In this document: piece by piece, positions 6,056-13,190 of the stretch
How the letters are laid out: the number at the start of each line of letters is the position of its first letter
Numbering within the stretch: position 1 is the first letter of the stretch
Assembly (NCBI GenBank): GCA_964495085.1
Contig: CAZBUK010000092.1
Location: 1 to 14,482, forward strand
Direction: 5' to 3'
DNA length: 14,482 nt
Source of the DNA: CAZBUK01 sp964495085
Lineage (GTDB): Bacteria > Bacteroidota > Ignavibacteria > T3Sed10-11
Position numbers and translations under genes: made by a program
Notes under the pieces: generated by a model
The model's input: only the letters and a program-made list of their open reading frames with translations
Database searches by the model: none
Told to the model about the DNA's origin: nothing

Positions 6056-6814
6056 ATGATCGATTTATCCGGAAAGACGGCGATAATAACCGGCGGATCG
6101 AGGGGTATCGGACGCGCCTGTGTCGAACTTTTTTGTCAGTCGGGCGCCAGTGTTGCCTTTACCTATTCAATCTCGGAAGAATCCGCACATACGATGGTCT
6201 CGCGGGGTATGGAAAAAGGCCATCGAATGCTGGCAGTCAAAGCTGATTTTCTAGATCCGGCCGGGGTGGAACAAGTGATTCCGACCGTTATTCGGGAATT
6301 CGGCGAACCCGAGATCCTGGTGAACAATGTGGGTATATGGACTTACGGAAAAATAGACGAGATGGATCCCGCCGTCTGGGACCAAACAATGCAGGTGAAT
6401 CTGCGATCGGTGTTTCTGCTCTGCAGGTCTGTCGTTCCCCATTTTAAAAAGCGAAAAGGCGGTCGGATAATAAACATTTCCTCGACGGCCGGACAACGCG
6501 GCGAAGCAGAACATTCCCATTATGCTGCGAGTAAGGGTGCGCTGATTTCATTCACAAAATCGCTTGCATCAGAACTTGGACCGTTCGGAATACGCGTAAA
6601 TTGCGTTGCTCCCGGATGGGTTAACACGGAGATGACTCAAAAAGAATTAAACGACCCCGTCGTTTCAAAGGAAATTCTGAAACTAATTCCACTCGGTTAC
6701 GTCCCGGGTCCGGATGAAATCGCCGGTCCCGTTCTGTTTTTAGCATCCGAACTTGCCGATCATGTCAACGGTGAAATTCTTAATGTAAACGGCGGGAGTG
6801 TATTGTGCGGTTAA
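6056..6814 (+). CDS. Short-chain dehydrogenase/reductase, FabG-like
   Basis: A 252-residue cytosolic NAD(P)-dependent oxidoreductase of the classical SDR family. The cofactor motif T12-G-G-S-R-G-I-G19 is complete. N90-N-V-G93 replaces the usual NNAG, a tolerated variant. The catalytic tetrad is present: N115 (VNLRS), S143 (NISSTAG), Y156 and K160 (HYAASKGA). The post-catalytic loop NCVAPGWVNTEMT and the C-terminal SELADHVNGEILNVNGG, which builds the subunit contact, are typical of FabG and of sugar or alcohol dehydrogenases in the same subgroup. R16 in the glycine motif favours NADPH (inference). An upstream extension to 5927 is open, but I chose 6056 because AAGGAG (6043-6048) sits 7 bases before it and the family starts there. 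With no fatty-acid genes nearby, the substrate cannot be told. Confidence 0.93.
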   Translation: MIDLSGKTAIITGGSRGIGRACVELFCQSGASVAFTYSISEESAHTMVSRGMEKGHRMLAVKADFLDPAGVEQVIPTVIREFGEPEILVNNVGIWTYGKIDEMDPAVWDQTMQVNLRSVFLLCRSVVPHFKKRKGGRIINISSTAGQRGEAEHSHYAASKGALISFTKSLASELGPFGIRVNCVAPGWVNTEMTQKELNDPVVSKEILKLIPLGYVPGPDEIAGPVLFLASELADHVNGEILNVNGGSVLCG

Positions 6815-7474
6815 TGAGTTTTAAAAAGATGTCTGTGGTTCTACCTTGAATATCTAACGGATTTAATTCATATTTCCTGCCCGAATCCCTTAAAAGCAAC
6901 ATCGACTGCCCTTCGGCAACCGGGGCAAATGAGAAGATCGGTCTATTGCTAATCCACTCCACTTCGTCATTTTATGAGATATTCCCGTTTCCAGCTCGAT
7001 TTGCGGGATTACTATGTTCGAATATCGCAATAATATTGTATTTAATAAAAATATGCATAAGAAAAAAAAATCCCAGAAAATTGATGAATTTACCCCGAAA
7101 ACCTTGCTCTAAATTGAAAATTTGCTATATTTATTCCTGTTAAAGAGTTATACCGTTGGTTTAATATTTTACGGGAAGTTAATCGGCATAAACGTAGAAC
7201 TCTTGATTAAGTGTTTTGACGACTAAGTGGTTAACATTTTTATACCCGTTGATTTTCTTTGTTTACTTCGATAATCGATGATTACTTTGCGTGAATTAAC
7301 TCATTTAGGAAACACGCTATACCGACGCAATTCGATAAATAATAAAGTGACGTTCCCAAGGTATAAATAGTAGTACATAATTCACAACGATTCGAGGCCT
7401 GAATGGAGATGATTTACGAGTTGTAGAGCCCCGGAATCACAACCTACTAATTCACATTTCACAGGAGGCACTAT
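6815..7474. other. AT-rich non-coding region upstream of the histone-like gene
   Basis: These 660 bases are clearly more AT-rich than the flanking genes and hold no frame that looks like protein; the two frames of 60-65 codons here have erratic composition and no ribosome sites. A promoter candidate lies at 7104-7133. No tRNA, tandem repeat or strong terminator was found. A small RNA cannot be excluded. Confidence 0.5.
7104..7133 (+). promoter_or_regulatory. Candidate Bacteroidota-type promoter
   Basis: TTG (7104-7106), 19 bases, then TATATTTA (7126-7133), a 7-of-8 match to TAnnTTTG at the right spacing; read as sigma-70 it is TTGCTC, 16 bases, TATATT. It points toward the histone-like gene, which would give a leader of about 335 bases, or it may start an unseen small RNA. 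Confidence 0.35.
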
Positions 7475-7675
7475 ATGAGCAGATTTCAAGAATTGCAGGA
7501 GCTCGTTGCCAGTTTTGAGAAGGATTTCATAAAGTTTTACGACAAGGGCAACAAGTCCGCCGGTACGCGAATTCGTAAATCTATGAACGAGCTAAAAAAG
7601 AAAGCTCAGGAAGTGCGCAAAGAGGTCCAGGAAATTAAGGCCCAGCAGGTTGCCAATAAACCGGCTGGTCTATAA
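7475..7675 (+). CDS. Histone H1-like DNA-binding protein
   Basis: A 66-residue basic, fully helical protein resembling the short histone-H1-like (Hc1-type) proteins of Bacteroidota and relatives, thought to bind and compact DNA in the nucleoid. The N-terminal helix (FQELQELVASFEKDFIKFY) is followed by the family hallmark DKGNKSAGTRIRKSMNELKK, in which K, G, T and R residues recur, and a long basic coiled stretch with repeated KKAQEVRKEVQEI. The lysine-rich C-terminal tail of chlamydial Hc1 is missing; this short form is the usual one in this phylum. An AGGAGG ribosome site (7464-7469) is well spaced from the ATG. It is monocistronic, with a strong terminator 46 bases downstream, and good start and stop signals suggest high expression. 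Confidence 0.85.
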   Translation: MSRFQELQELVASFEKDFIKFYDKGNKSAGTRIRKSMNELKKKAQEVRKEVQEIKAQQVANKPAGL

Positions 7676-7721
7676 TAGTTTGCCGTAGTTATATTGTGAT
7701 AATATCCTGCAGTTAGAGTAG

Positions 7722-7763
7722 CAGAAAAGGGGAGGATGCAATGTCTTCCCCTTTTCTGTTTCG
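7722..7763 (+). terminator. Terminator of the histone-like gene
   Basis: A 15-bp stem with a single G-T wobble (7722-7736 with 7744-7758) and a 7-base loop, ending in TTTCG. The stem is GGGG-rich in the middle and begins 46 bases after the stop at 7675. Confidence 0.85.
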
Positions 7764-7811
7764 TCCGGTATTCCTTCGAATTCCGGTTCAGATTGCATAA
7801 GTTGGCCCTTT

Positions 7812-8708
7812 ATGAAATCCCTAATCCTCCTTCCGATTCTCCTCGTTTCCTCTTTAACGCTCAGTGCGCAGGAATCGCATCAGAAAATTCTAATGGAACA
7901 AGCTTTCCAAATGATCCGGGAGGTCGCCCGGAATACGGAAGGCATCGTCGGTGTGGCAATGAAAGACCTCTCGACGGGAGAAAGTTTATTCATTAATGAA
8001 AACCTGATCTTCCCGCAGGCGAGCGCGATTAAAATACCGATTCTGATCGAAATGATGTACCAGTCTGCGGAGAAGGAAGTCGATCTTTCTTCAAGGATCC
8101 GGATAAAAAAGACGGAGACGGTCGGAGGAAGCGGAGTTCTTCAATATTTCGGAGACGAATCCTCCGAAATATCGGTGTATGATCTGGCGGTGCTGATGAT
8201 CGCCTTTAGCGATAATACGGCTACAAATCATATAATCGATCTGTTGGGTTTCGATGCAATAAATGCGCGGATGAGAGAACTGGGATTCAGGAATATGAGG
8301 CTTGGACGGAGGATGATGGATGCGGCGGCATCGGAGCGGGGTGAAGAGAATCTCGCAACGCCCGCTGAGGCTCTGGCGCTTATGGAATTGCTCTACCGGG
8401 GCGAGAAAATTCCGCCGGAAATCAGGGATGGAGTGCTGGATATACTCCGGGTGCCGAAGGATTCGGAATTCAGAAAAGGCATTCCATCATCCGTTCCTCT
8501 CGCGAATAAACCTGGATCACTTACCGGCGTCGTTACGGAATGGGCTATAGTGGAACTCGGTGAGCGTCCGTTCATCTTAATCTTCATGAGCAATTACGGA
8601 GACGATGCCGTGCTGCGGAAAGCGGCCGCAGAAATATCCACGGTTGCATACGGCTATTTTTCCCGTATCGGCCAATCATCTCCCCATGGCGTCGGCAGGG
8701 GATGGTGA
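7812..8708 (+). CDS. Exported class-A beta-lactamase-like serine hydrolase
   Basis: A 298-residue protein with an N-terminal signal peptide (LILLPILLVSSLTLSAQ, cut likely after A19 or Q20), so it acts in the periplasm. The penicillin-recognising fold is clear: the nucleophile motif S71-A-I-K74, S133-D-N135 and K233-P-G-S236 in place of KTG, at spacings close to class A beta-lactamases. The omega loop is short: M169-D-A-A-A-S-E-R-G-E-E-N180-L-A-T-P184, and no glutamate stands four residues before N180, where Glu166 of true class A enzymes activates the deacylating water. It therefore fits the Beta-lactamase2 group better than a proven resistance enzyme, and may be a slow hydrolase or a peptidoglycan-acting protein. 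No ribosome site is seen before the ATG. The gene is monocistronic, placed just after a terminator. Confidence 0.88.
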   Translation: MKSLILLPILLVSSLTLSAQESHQKILMEQAFQMIREVARNTEGIVGVAMKDLSTGESLFINENLIFPQASAIKIPILIEMMYQSAEKEVDLSSRIRIKKTETVGGSGVLQYFGDESSEISVYDLAVLMIAFSDNTATNHIIDLLGFDAINARMRELGFRNMRLGRRMMDAAASERGEENLATPAEALALMELLYRGEKIPPEIRDGVLDILRVPKDSEFRKGIPSSVPLANKPGSLTGVVTEWAIVELGERPFILIFMSNYGDDAVLRKAAAEISTVAYGYFSRIGQSSPHGVGRGW

Positions 8709-8776
8709 GGATCTGCTTCAATCGAAAATTATTTTTTTCGTCTTAACGAAATTATCAATCATCCACTCCCTCGACC

Positions 8777-8811
8777 CGACCGCCGACGTCTGACCTCTCT
8801 CCTCCGATTAC
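8777..8811. repeat. Degenerate heptamer array, short copy
   Basis: Five units in register: CCGACCG, CCGACGT, CTGACCT, CTCTCCT, CCGATTA. The first three match, in order and phase and with one base different, units 1-3 of the longer array at 10244-10306. It begins 68 bases after the hydrolase stop. Confidence 0.6.
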
Positions 8812-8978
8812 CGCCCCGTGTTATTTGCCTCCGAAAACTTAGGAACTATAAAGATAATCATATCTAAAAATCTTCTTCTCAAAATTAAGAACCTACCCCC
8901 CCTCTTTCTCATTATTACGAAATTACAGGTATAAATTCTGAAATAATATCACAGATATACTGCCATCTCTTATAACCA

Positions 8979-8996
8979 TTGGCATATTTCTTGCTT
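8979..8996 (+). promoter_or_regulatory. Sigma-54 (-24/-12) promoter
   Basis: TTGGCAT, 5 bases, TTGCTT. The invariant GG (8981-8982) and GC (8993-8994) are exactly 10 bases apart as sigma-54 requires, and all but one base of YTGGCAC-N5-TTGCW match. Transcription would start near 9006 and read into the outer-membrane protein gene. The region 8709-9203 is AT-rich, otherwise holds the heptamer array, and has no gene; a palindromic activator site was not recognised. Confidence 0.6.
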
Positions 8997-9203
8997 CAAG
9001 CTAATGGGATTTCTTTATCCTTCCCAATTTCCGTGTTGATCTCTGCAATGATTCATTATTTAAGAGAGATTGCTTAAGTATAATAAACTGCTTTCCTGAT
9101 TTTTAATGCCAAAGAAAGAATGACAACAATGAGTGTGATGTCTCCATTCATGCATATTCATTTGACTGCCGGGGCAAAAATTCATTCTAAAATATTTAAA
9201 GTT

Positions 9204-9812
9204 ATGGAACGAATTTTATATATACAGCTTATCGGAATCATCATGTTGAGAGTCTCTTTCGCGCAAACAAATGAGACTATATCAATGCAAGGTCTAACTG
9301 ATGCTTCTGAATCACGAATAGCAGAGTCGGATTCTAATCCCACAGAGAAGGAAAATGTAGGCTATTGGATCAGTCTTGGAGTTGGCAAAAGCTATTTTGG
9401 ACCAACTCTTGGCGGTAGTCTTTCTTATGCATTCAAAGAAAACGTGTTTACATTAAGATATTTTAAAGGAGATGAACTCCAATTTAATCCTGGAGGATCC
9501 GATTATGATGAACCCGCTCTAAATTTCAGAGAGTTGGGGCTACTATACGGAAGATTGTTCAGAAAAGAAGCGCTCGTATTTACCTTATCCGGAGGCATCG
9601 GTTTTTTAGACGGAACGGATAGAGGAAACGAAATAACTCCTAAAGAATTTGAAAATATTCATATTTCGACAGTAGGTCTTGCATTCGAGTCCGAATTCAG
9701 AATTGAATTGAGTGGATACATTGGTGTCGGCGGCTCATTCTGGGGAGGTGTGAACTCCAAGAAAACTTTTACAGGCGGTATGTTAAAGATACACTTTGGT
9801 AAATTACGTTAG
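9204..9812 (+). CDS. Small outer-membrane beta-barrel protein
   Basis: A 202-residue secreted protein of unknown function, probably an eight-stranded barrel. The N-terminus MERILYIQLIGIIMLRVSFA is a signal peptide with likely cleavage near A20-Q21. A polar linker rich in S, E and D follows, then alternating amphipathic strands: YWISLGVGKSYF, GGSLSYAFKENVFTLRYF, NFRELGLLYGRLF, ALVFTLSGGIGFL, STVGLAFESEFRIEL, YIGVGGSFWGG and GGMLKIHFGKL. The frame is open back to 9120, but I chose 9204 because the signal peptide begins there; no clear Shine-Dalgarno is present. Base composition is lower in GC than the flanking hydrolase and acetyl-CoA synthetase genes, a possible sign of transfer. A sigma-54 promoter lies about 200 bases upstream. 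A T9SS sorting-domain remnant follows in the same frame after two stops. Confidence 0.75.
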   Translation: MERILYIQLIGIIMLRVSFAQTNETISMQGLTDASESRIAESDSNPTEKENVGYWISLGVGKSYFGPTLGGSLSYAFKENVFTLRYFKGDELQFNPGGSDYDEPALNFRELGLLYGRLFRKEALVFTLSGGIGFLDGTDRGNEITPKEFENIHISTVGLAFESEFRIELSGYIGVGGSFWGGVNSKKTFTGGMLKIHFGKLR

Positions 9813-9836
9813 TGTTTTTCTCATTCGAGCTAATGG

Positions 9837-10112
9837 GTGTATCAAGAAATTTTATCATACCGGCTTGAATCCTATCCCAATCCCTTCAATCCGTCAACTG
9901 TTATTAGTTTCAGTCTCCCTTCTGACGGGATGGTGCAGCTTCGTGTGTATGATGTACTTGGTCGTATGGTTGCAGAATTAGCCAATGGTATGTATGAGGC
10001 GGGTGTCTATGAGGTATCGTTCGATGCTGTACGTCTGCCAAGTGGCCTATATTTTACGAGGATGGAATTCGGGGGTCAGTCACTTGTGCAGCGATTGTCG
10101 TTAGTGAAATAA
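9837..10112 (+). pseudogene. Orphan type IX secretion (T9SS type A) C-terminal sorting domain
   Basis: A 91-codon frame from GTG 9837 encodes little more than a T9SS C-terminal domain: YPNPFNPSTVISFSLPSDG at the start, VQLRVYDVLGRMVAEL, the GVYEVSFDA strand, LPSGLYFTRMEF and the terminal VQRLSLVK. This domain normally closes proteins of several hundred residues and directs their export through the outer membrane and attachment to the cell surface. Here there is no signal peptide and no cargo. It is in the same frame as the barrel protein, separated from its TAG (9810-9812) by a further TAA (9831-9833). The best reading is the 3' remnant of a deleted or rearranged cargo gene. The sorting domain itself has no internal stop, so the loss may be recent. 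Confidence 0.82.
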
Positions 10113-10140
10113 GTGATTGAAATTAAGAACATTATCCTTA

Positions 10141-10181
10141 TTACCTTTTATTCAGATATCTATGCTCAGAATAAAAGGTAA
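10141..10181. terminator. 13-bp inverted repeat between the convergent T9SS remnant and acs
   Basis: TTACCTTTTATTC (10141-10153) and its exact complement (10169-10181) enclose a 15-base loop. It starts 28 bases after the stop of the sorting domain. There is no T-tract after it, so it is an untypical terminator; it could also be a trace of a mobile element end. Confidence 0.45.
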
Positions 10182-10243
10182 CAAGGTTCTGTTCATTGCC
10201 AACGATTCAATCCTCCAAAATCGCGTATCTCCAACTCCCACCA

Positions 10244-10306
10244 CCGACCGCCGACTTCTGACCTCTGACCTCTGATCTCTGACCTCCGATCTCCGACCTC
10301 CGGTTC
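10244..10306. repeat. Degenerate heptamer tandem array, long copy (consensus CYGAYCT)
   Basis: Nine 7-base units in uninterrupted register: CCGACCG, CCGACTT, CTGACCT twice, CTGATCT, CTGACCT, CCGATCT, CCGACCT, CCGGTTC. The variation is almost all C-to-T or T-to-C changes. It ends 6 bases before the acs stop codon, so it lies in the acs 3' untranslated region. Confidence 0.85.
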
Positions 10307-10312
10307 CCGCAA

Positions 10313-12208
10313 TCATTCCTCCAGCGTCGATATATCTCCTTCGGCCATTCCCTGTGCGCGCGCCTTCAACACCCTGCGCATGATCTTGCCGGAGCGTGTT
10401 TTAGGGAGCGAATCGACAAAATTAATCTTTTCCGGTTTTGCAATCGGACCGAGATGCGTGCTGACGTGTTGTTTCAGCTCTTCCGCGAGAGCATCGTCTC
10501 CTTTGTGTCCCGCCCGAAGAATACAGTACACATGAATCGCATGGCCTTTTATGTCGTGAGGTAATCCGATCGCGGCGGATTCCGCCACGGCCGGGTGGCT
10601 CACCAACGCGCTCTCTACTTCGGCGGTACCCAGCCGGTATCCTGATACTTTGATGACATCGTCGACCCTTCCGATAATCCAGAAATACCCGTCCTTGTCC
10701 CGCTTCGCCGAATCCCCGGTAAAATAAAATCCGGGATATTTTGTCCAATACTGTTCAACATACCGGTCGGGATCCTTGTATATGGTGCGCATCATTGCAG
10801 GCCATGGTTTTTTCAGAATGAGATGACCTTCCTCTCCGTCCGGTACGGGTTTCCCTTTTTCGTCGACGATCTCCGCCTCCTGTCCGAAAAACGGCCGCGT
10901 CCCGGAGCCGGGTTTCAGGGGCACAACCGGTGTGGGCGTTATCATAAACATTCCGGTTTCGGTCTGCCACCAGGTATCCATCACGGGGCAACGATCGCTG
11001 CCTATGACCTTATGGTACCATTTCCACGCTTCGGGATTGATCGGTTCGCCGACCGTGCCGAGGAGACGAAGCGAGGAGAGATCATGCTTCTTCGGCCAGG
11101 ATTCACCGAACCGCATGAGTCCGCGGATAGCGGTCGGGGCCGTATAAAAGACGCTGATGCCGTATTTTTCGATTAACGACCACCACCTGTTCGGGTATGG
11201 ATAACTCGGTGCGCCTTCGTACATAAAGGACGTTGCGCCGAGTATCAGCGGACCGTACACGATGTACGAGTGGCCGGTTACCCAGCCCGGATCGGCTGCG
11301 CACCAGAAACGATCCTGGTCCGTCAGATCGAATACGTATTTGAGCGTCGAGTACACGCCGACCATATATCCGCCATGAACGTGGAGAATCGCCTTCGGTT
11401 TTCCTGTTGTACCCGAAGTATACAGCATATAGAGCGGATCCTCCGCATCCATTTGTTCGGTCTCGGATTTTCCGTTGGCGATCGGGAGTTTGATGAGGTC
11501 GTGGTACCAGTAGTCCCGTCCGGGTTCCATCCGCACTTCATGGCCGGTCCTCATCACACAAATCACCGATTCGACGGAAGGGCATTTCCGCAGCGATTCA
11601 TCGACGATTTTTTTAAGTTCGACGATCTTCCCGTTCATCCAGCCGCCGTCCGCGGTTATCACCACCTTGGATAACGAATCGTCGATTCGTTCCTGGAGCG
11701 CGTCCGTGCTGAAACCGCCGTATACCACGGAATGCACCGCCCCGATCTTTGCCGTAGCAAGCATAGCGATCACGATCTCGGGTATGCGGGGCATGTATAT
11801 GGTCACGCGGTCGCCTTTAGTAACCCCCATAGCCCGGAGGACATTGGCAAACTGGCATACCTCCCGGTTAAGGGCGAAATATGAGTAGGTTCTCACGTCA
11901 CCCTTCTCGCCGATCCAGATGAACGCAAGCTTGTTTTTACGATAGGTATTAAGGTGGCGGTCGAGGGCATTTTGTACGATATTTACCCGGGAACCGGTGA
12001 ACCATTTGAAAAACGGTTTCTTGCTGTCATCCAGCACCTTGTCCCATTTTTTATACCATTCCAGCTCTTCAGCTTCCTTGGCCCAGAACCCCTCCAGATC
12101 CTTCGCCGCAAATGCTGCGAGCTCATCCCAGTTTTTTAATCGTGCCTGTTGTTTGACGGCGTCGGAAGGATAATAGACATCCCCTTCCAGTTTCGGCTGG
12201 TTTGACAT
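10313..12208 (-). CDS. acs: Acetyl-CoA synthetase (AMP-forming)
   Basis: A 631-residue cytosolic enzyme that activates acetate with ATP to acetyl-AMP and then acetyl-CoA. The phosphate loop YTSGTTGKPKAILH begins at Y263. W309-V310-T311, V386 in the GTVGEPI motif and W414 in DTWWQTETG form the small acetate pocket, at the same numbering as the Salmonella enzyme, which supports acetate over longer acids. The hinge GRVDDVIKVSGYRLGTAEVE (from 513) and P602-K-T-R-S-G-K608-I-M-R-R follow; K608 is the lysine that protein acetylation switches off in the family. Y524 replaces the more common histidine of SGHRLGT. Length is normal. AAGGAGGA lies just upstream of ATG 12208. It is monocistronic, with a 306-base upstream gap that holds a promoter and a palindrome. 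Allows growth on acetate or recapture of overflow acetate. Confidence 0.97.
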   Translation of the reverse strand: MSNQPKLEGDVYYPSDAVKQQARLKNWDELAAFAAKDLEGFWAKEAEELEWYKKWDKVLDDSKKPFFKWFTGSRVNIVQNALDRHLNTYRKNKLAFIWIGEKGDVRTYSYFALNREVCQFANVLRAMGVTKGDRVTIYMPRIPEIVIAMLATAKIGAVHSVVYGGFSTDALQERIDDSLSKVVITADGGWMNGKIVELKKIVDESLRKCPSVESVICVMRTGHEVRMEPGRDYWYHDLIKLPIANGKSETEQMDAEDPLYMLYTSGTTGKPKAILHVHGGYMVGVYSTLKYVFDLTDQDRFWCAADPGWVTGHSYIVYGPLILGATSFMYEGAPSYPYPNRWWSLIEKYGISVFYTAPTAIRGLMRFGESWPKKHDLSSLRLLGTVGEPINPEAWKWYHKVIGSDRCPVMDTWWQTETGMFMITPTPVVPLKPGSGTRPFFGQEAEIVDEKGKPVPDGEEGHLILKKPWPAMMRTIYKDPDRYVEQYWTKYPGFYFTGDSAKRDKDGYFWIIGRVDDVIKVSGYRLGTAEVESALVSHPAVAESAAIGLPHDIKGHAIHVYCILRAGHKGDDALAEELKQHVSTHLGPIAKPEKINFVDSLPKTRSGKIMRRVLKARAQGMAEGDISTLEE

Positions 12209-12377
12209 GACTCCTCCTTATGAAACAAGCAGTAAGAGATGATTATCCGGTGAACCTGGCGACTCGAAATACCGGTAACCTGTCCACCCCGTACATAGGC
12301 ATTTGGCGGGAAATGTCCGGTTGTTCGGATCGCTGAAATAGTCCGGAAGGCGGCCGGATTCGGCGTAAGCACTCACT

Positions 12378-12410
12378 CAATAATAGGGTATAACAGGTTG
12401 AAATTCAACC
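12378..12410 (-). promoter_or_regulatory. Candidate acs promoter with overlapping palindrome
   Basis: On the minus strand TTG (12408-12406), 20 bases, then TATTATTG (12385-12378), a 7-of-8 match to TAnnTTTG, pointing at acs about 170 bases downstream. The perfect 7-1-7 palindrome GGTTGAA-T-TTCAACC (12396-12410, minus strand) covers the upstream TTG, as a repressor or activator site would. The rest of 12209-12514 holds no convincing gene. Confidence 0.4.
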
Positions 12411-12514
12411 CGCCGGCGATTCCCCCGACGGTTTCGATGGCGACCGTGTTCGGTGCCCGGACGGGTCACAGGCGATATTCAGCAGCTGGTACCGATGAGG
12501 CGGTCCCGTCACGG

Positions 12515-13018
12515 TCAGCGCAGTTCCTCGTCCGACTCGATCGATCGGCGTTCGGCGTGAGACAATTTGAACTCCACATGCAATTTCGATATCGTCGGTC
12601 TGTTAAGAAACATCAATCCTACGGTCATAAAGAAGAGTACGATGTACAGTGAGACCCCCGTCAGAAGATACCCGATCAGACTGAGTATTCCGGCGAATTC
12701 GAGCAGAGCGAGTTTGGCGAGGGAAGAGTTGAAGAAGACAATCAATTTGTTACGCAGCGGCATCTGGTGGATTATCCGACGGGATGCGCGGAAATATACA
12801 ACATATCCGAAGACAATAGAAGCGATGATGAGGATGAGAATAAGGTTTTGAAACACATTCCCGGATGCAGACAATTCCGTCATTCCCTGATTGCGGCGCA
12901 GCAGTAGTACAAGTAGCATAAACAACAACTGGCCTGCGAGAAGAAATGCGAATATCCTCCGGAGCTTTCTGAAAAGATCGGAACCGTTTGAAAATGGCAG
13001 TGGCGCCGGCATAGACAT
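12515..13018 (-). CDS. Hypothetical four-helix inner-membrane protein
   Basis: A 167-residue protein I cannot assign to a family. Hydrophobic segments lie at about 22-40, 55-76, 98-119 and 121-138, with positively charged residues (FRKLRR, RRN, RASRR) beside the first two, so a four-helix inner-membrane protein with both ends in the cytoplasm is likely. The soluble C-terminal tail reads LNRPTISKLHVEFKLSHAER and ends in acidic residues. No cysteine pair, histidine cluster or nucleotide motif is present, so no enzyme activity can be suggested. A GAGGG ribosome site sits just before ATG 13018, and a good Bacteroidota-type promoter lies 26 bases upstream. A second ATG two codons later is also possible. 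It is followed on the same strand by acs 306 bases on, which has its own promoter. Confidence 0.75.
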   Translation of the reverse strand: MSMPAPLPFSNGSDLFRKLRRIFAFLLAGQLLFMLLVLLLRRNQGMTELSASGNVFQNLILILIIASIVFGYVVYFRASRRIIHQMPLRNKLIVFFNSSLAKLALLEFAGILSLIGYLLTGVSLYIVLFFMTVGLMFLNRPTISKLHVEFKLSHAERRSIESDEELR

Positions 13019-13043
13019 ATGTCCCTCGGAATCAATATTCGGT

Positions 13044-13074
13044 CAAATATTGTAATTACTTTTATAAAATCAAA
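13044..13074 (-). promoter_or_regulatory. Bacteroidota-type promoter of the four-helix membrane protein
   Basis: On the minus strand TTTG (13074-13071), 19 bases, then AATATTTG (13051-13044), a 7-of-8 match to TAnnTTTG at ideal spacing. It lies 26 bases before ATG 13018 and just after the cold-shock terminator; the best promoter of this class in the window. Confidence 0.55.
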
Positions 13075-13131
13075 GTCACGGGGGCGGAATTTATAACGTT
13101 GGATTGGAGCGGAGGGAATCAGGGGAGGGGC

Positions 13132-13168
13132 AAAAAAAAATCCCGCAGCGGAGAGCCGGTGCGGGATT
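13132..13168 (-). terminator. Terminator of the cold-shock gene
   Basis: On the minus strand AATCCCGCA pairs with TGCGGGATT (13160-13168 with 13139-13147) around a 12-base loop, followed by an unbroken run of nine Ts (13140-13132). It starts 23 bases after the stop. Confidence 0.93.
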
Positions 13169-13190
13169 AAACCGTAGAAATATTTCCGGG

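Noticed and set aside
6850..6935. Sigma-54 site on the minus strand with GGGCA and TTGC
   Set aside because: GG and GC are 11 bases apart instead of 10, and no minus-strand gene follows.
6780..7143. Two frames of 60 and 65 codons in the AT-rich gap (minus 6780-6962, plus 6946-7143)
   Set aside because: No ribosome site, no motif, erratic composition; fit AT-rich non-coding DNA.
9120..9203. Upstream start of the barrel protein
   Set aside because: It would put 28 residues before a normal signal peptide and prevent export; the ATG at 9204 starts exactly at the signal.
8777..10306. CRISPR array
   Set aside because: The heptamer arrays have no spacers, repeats are only 7 bases, and no cas gene is present.
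10422..11674. Several frames inside acs on both strands
   Set aside because: Shadow frames of a well-conserved gene; none has a family pattern.
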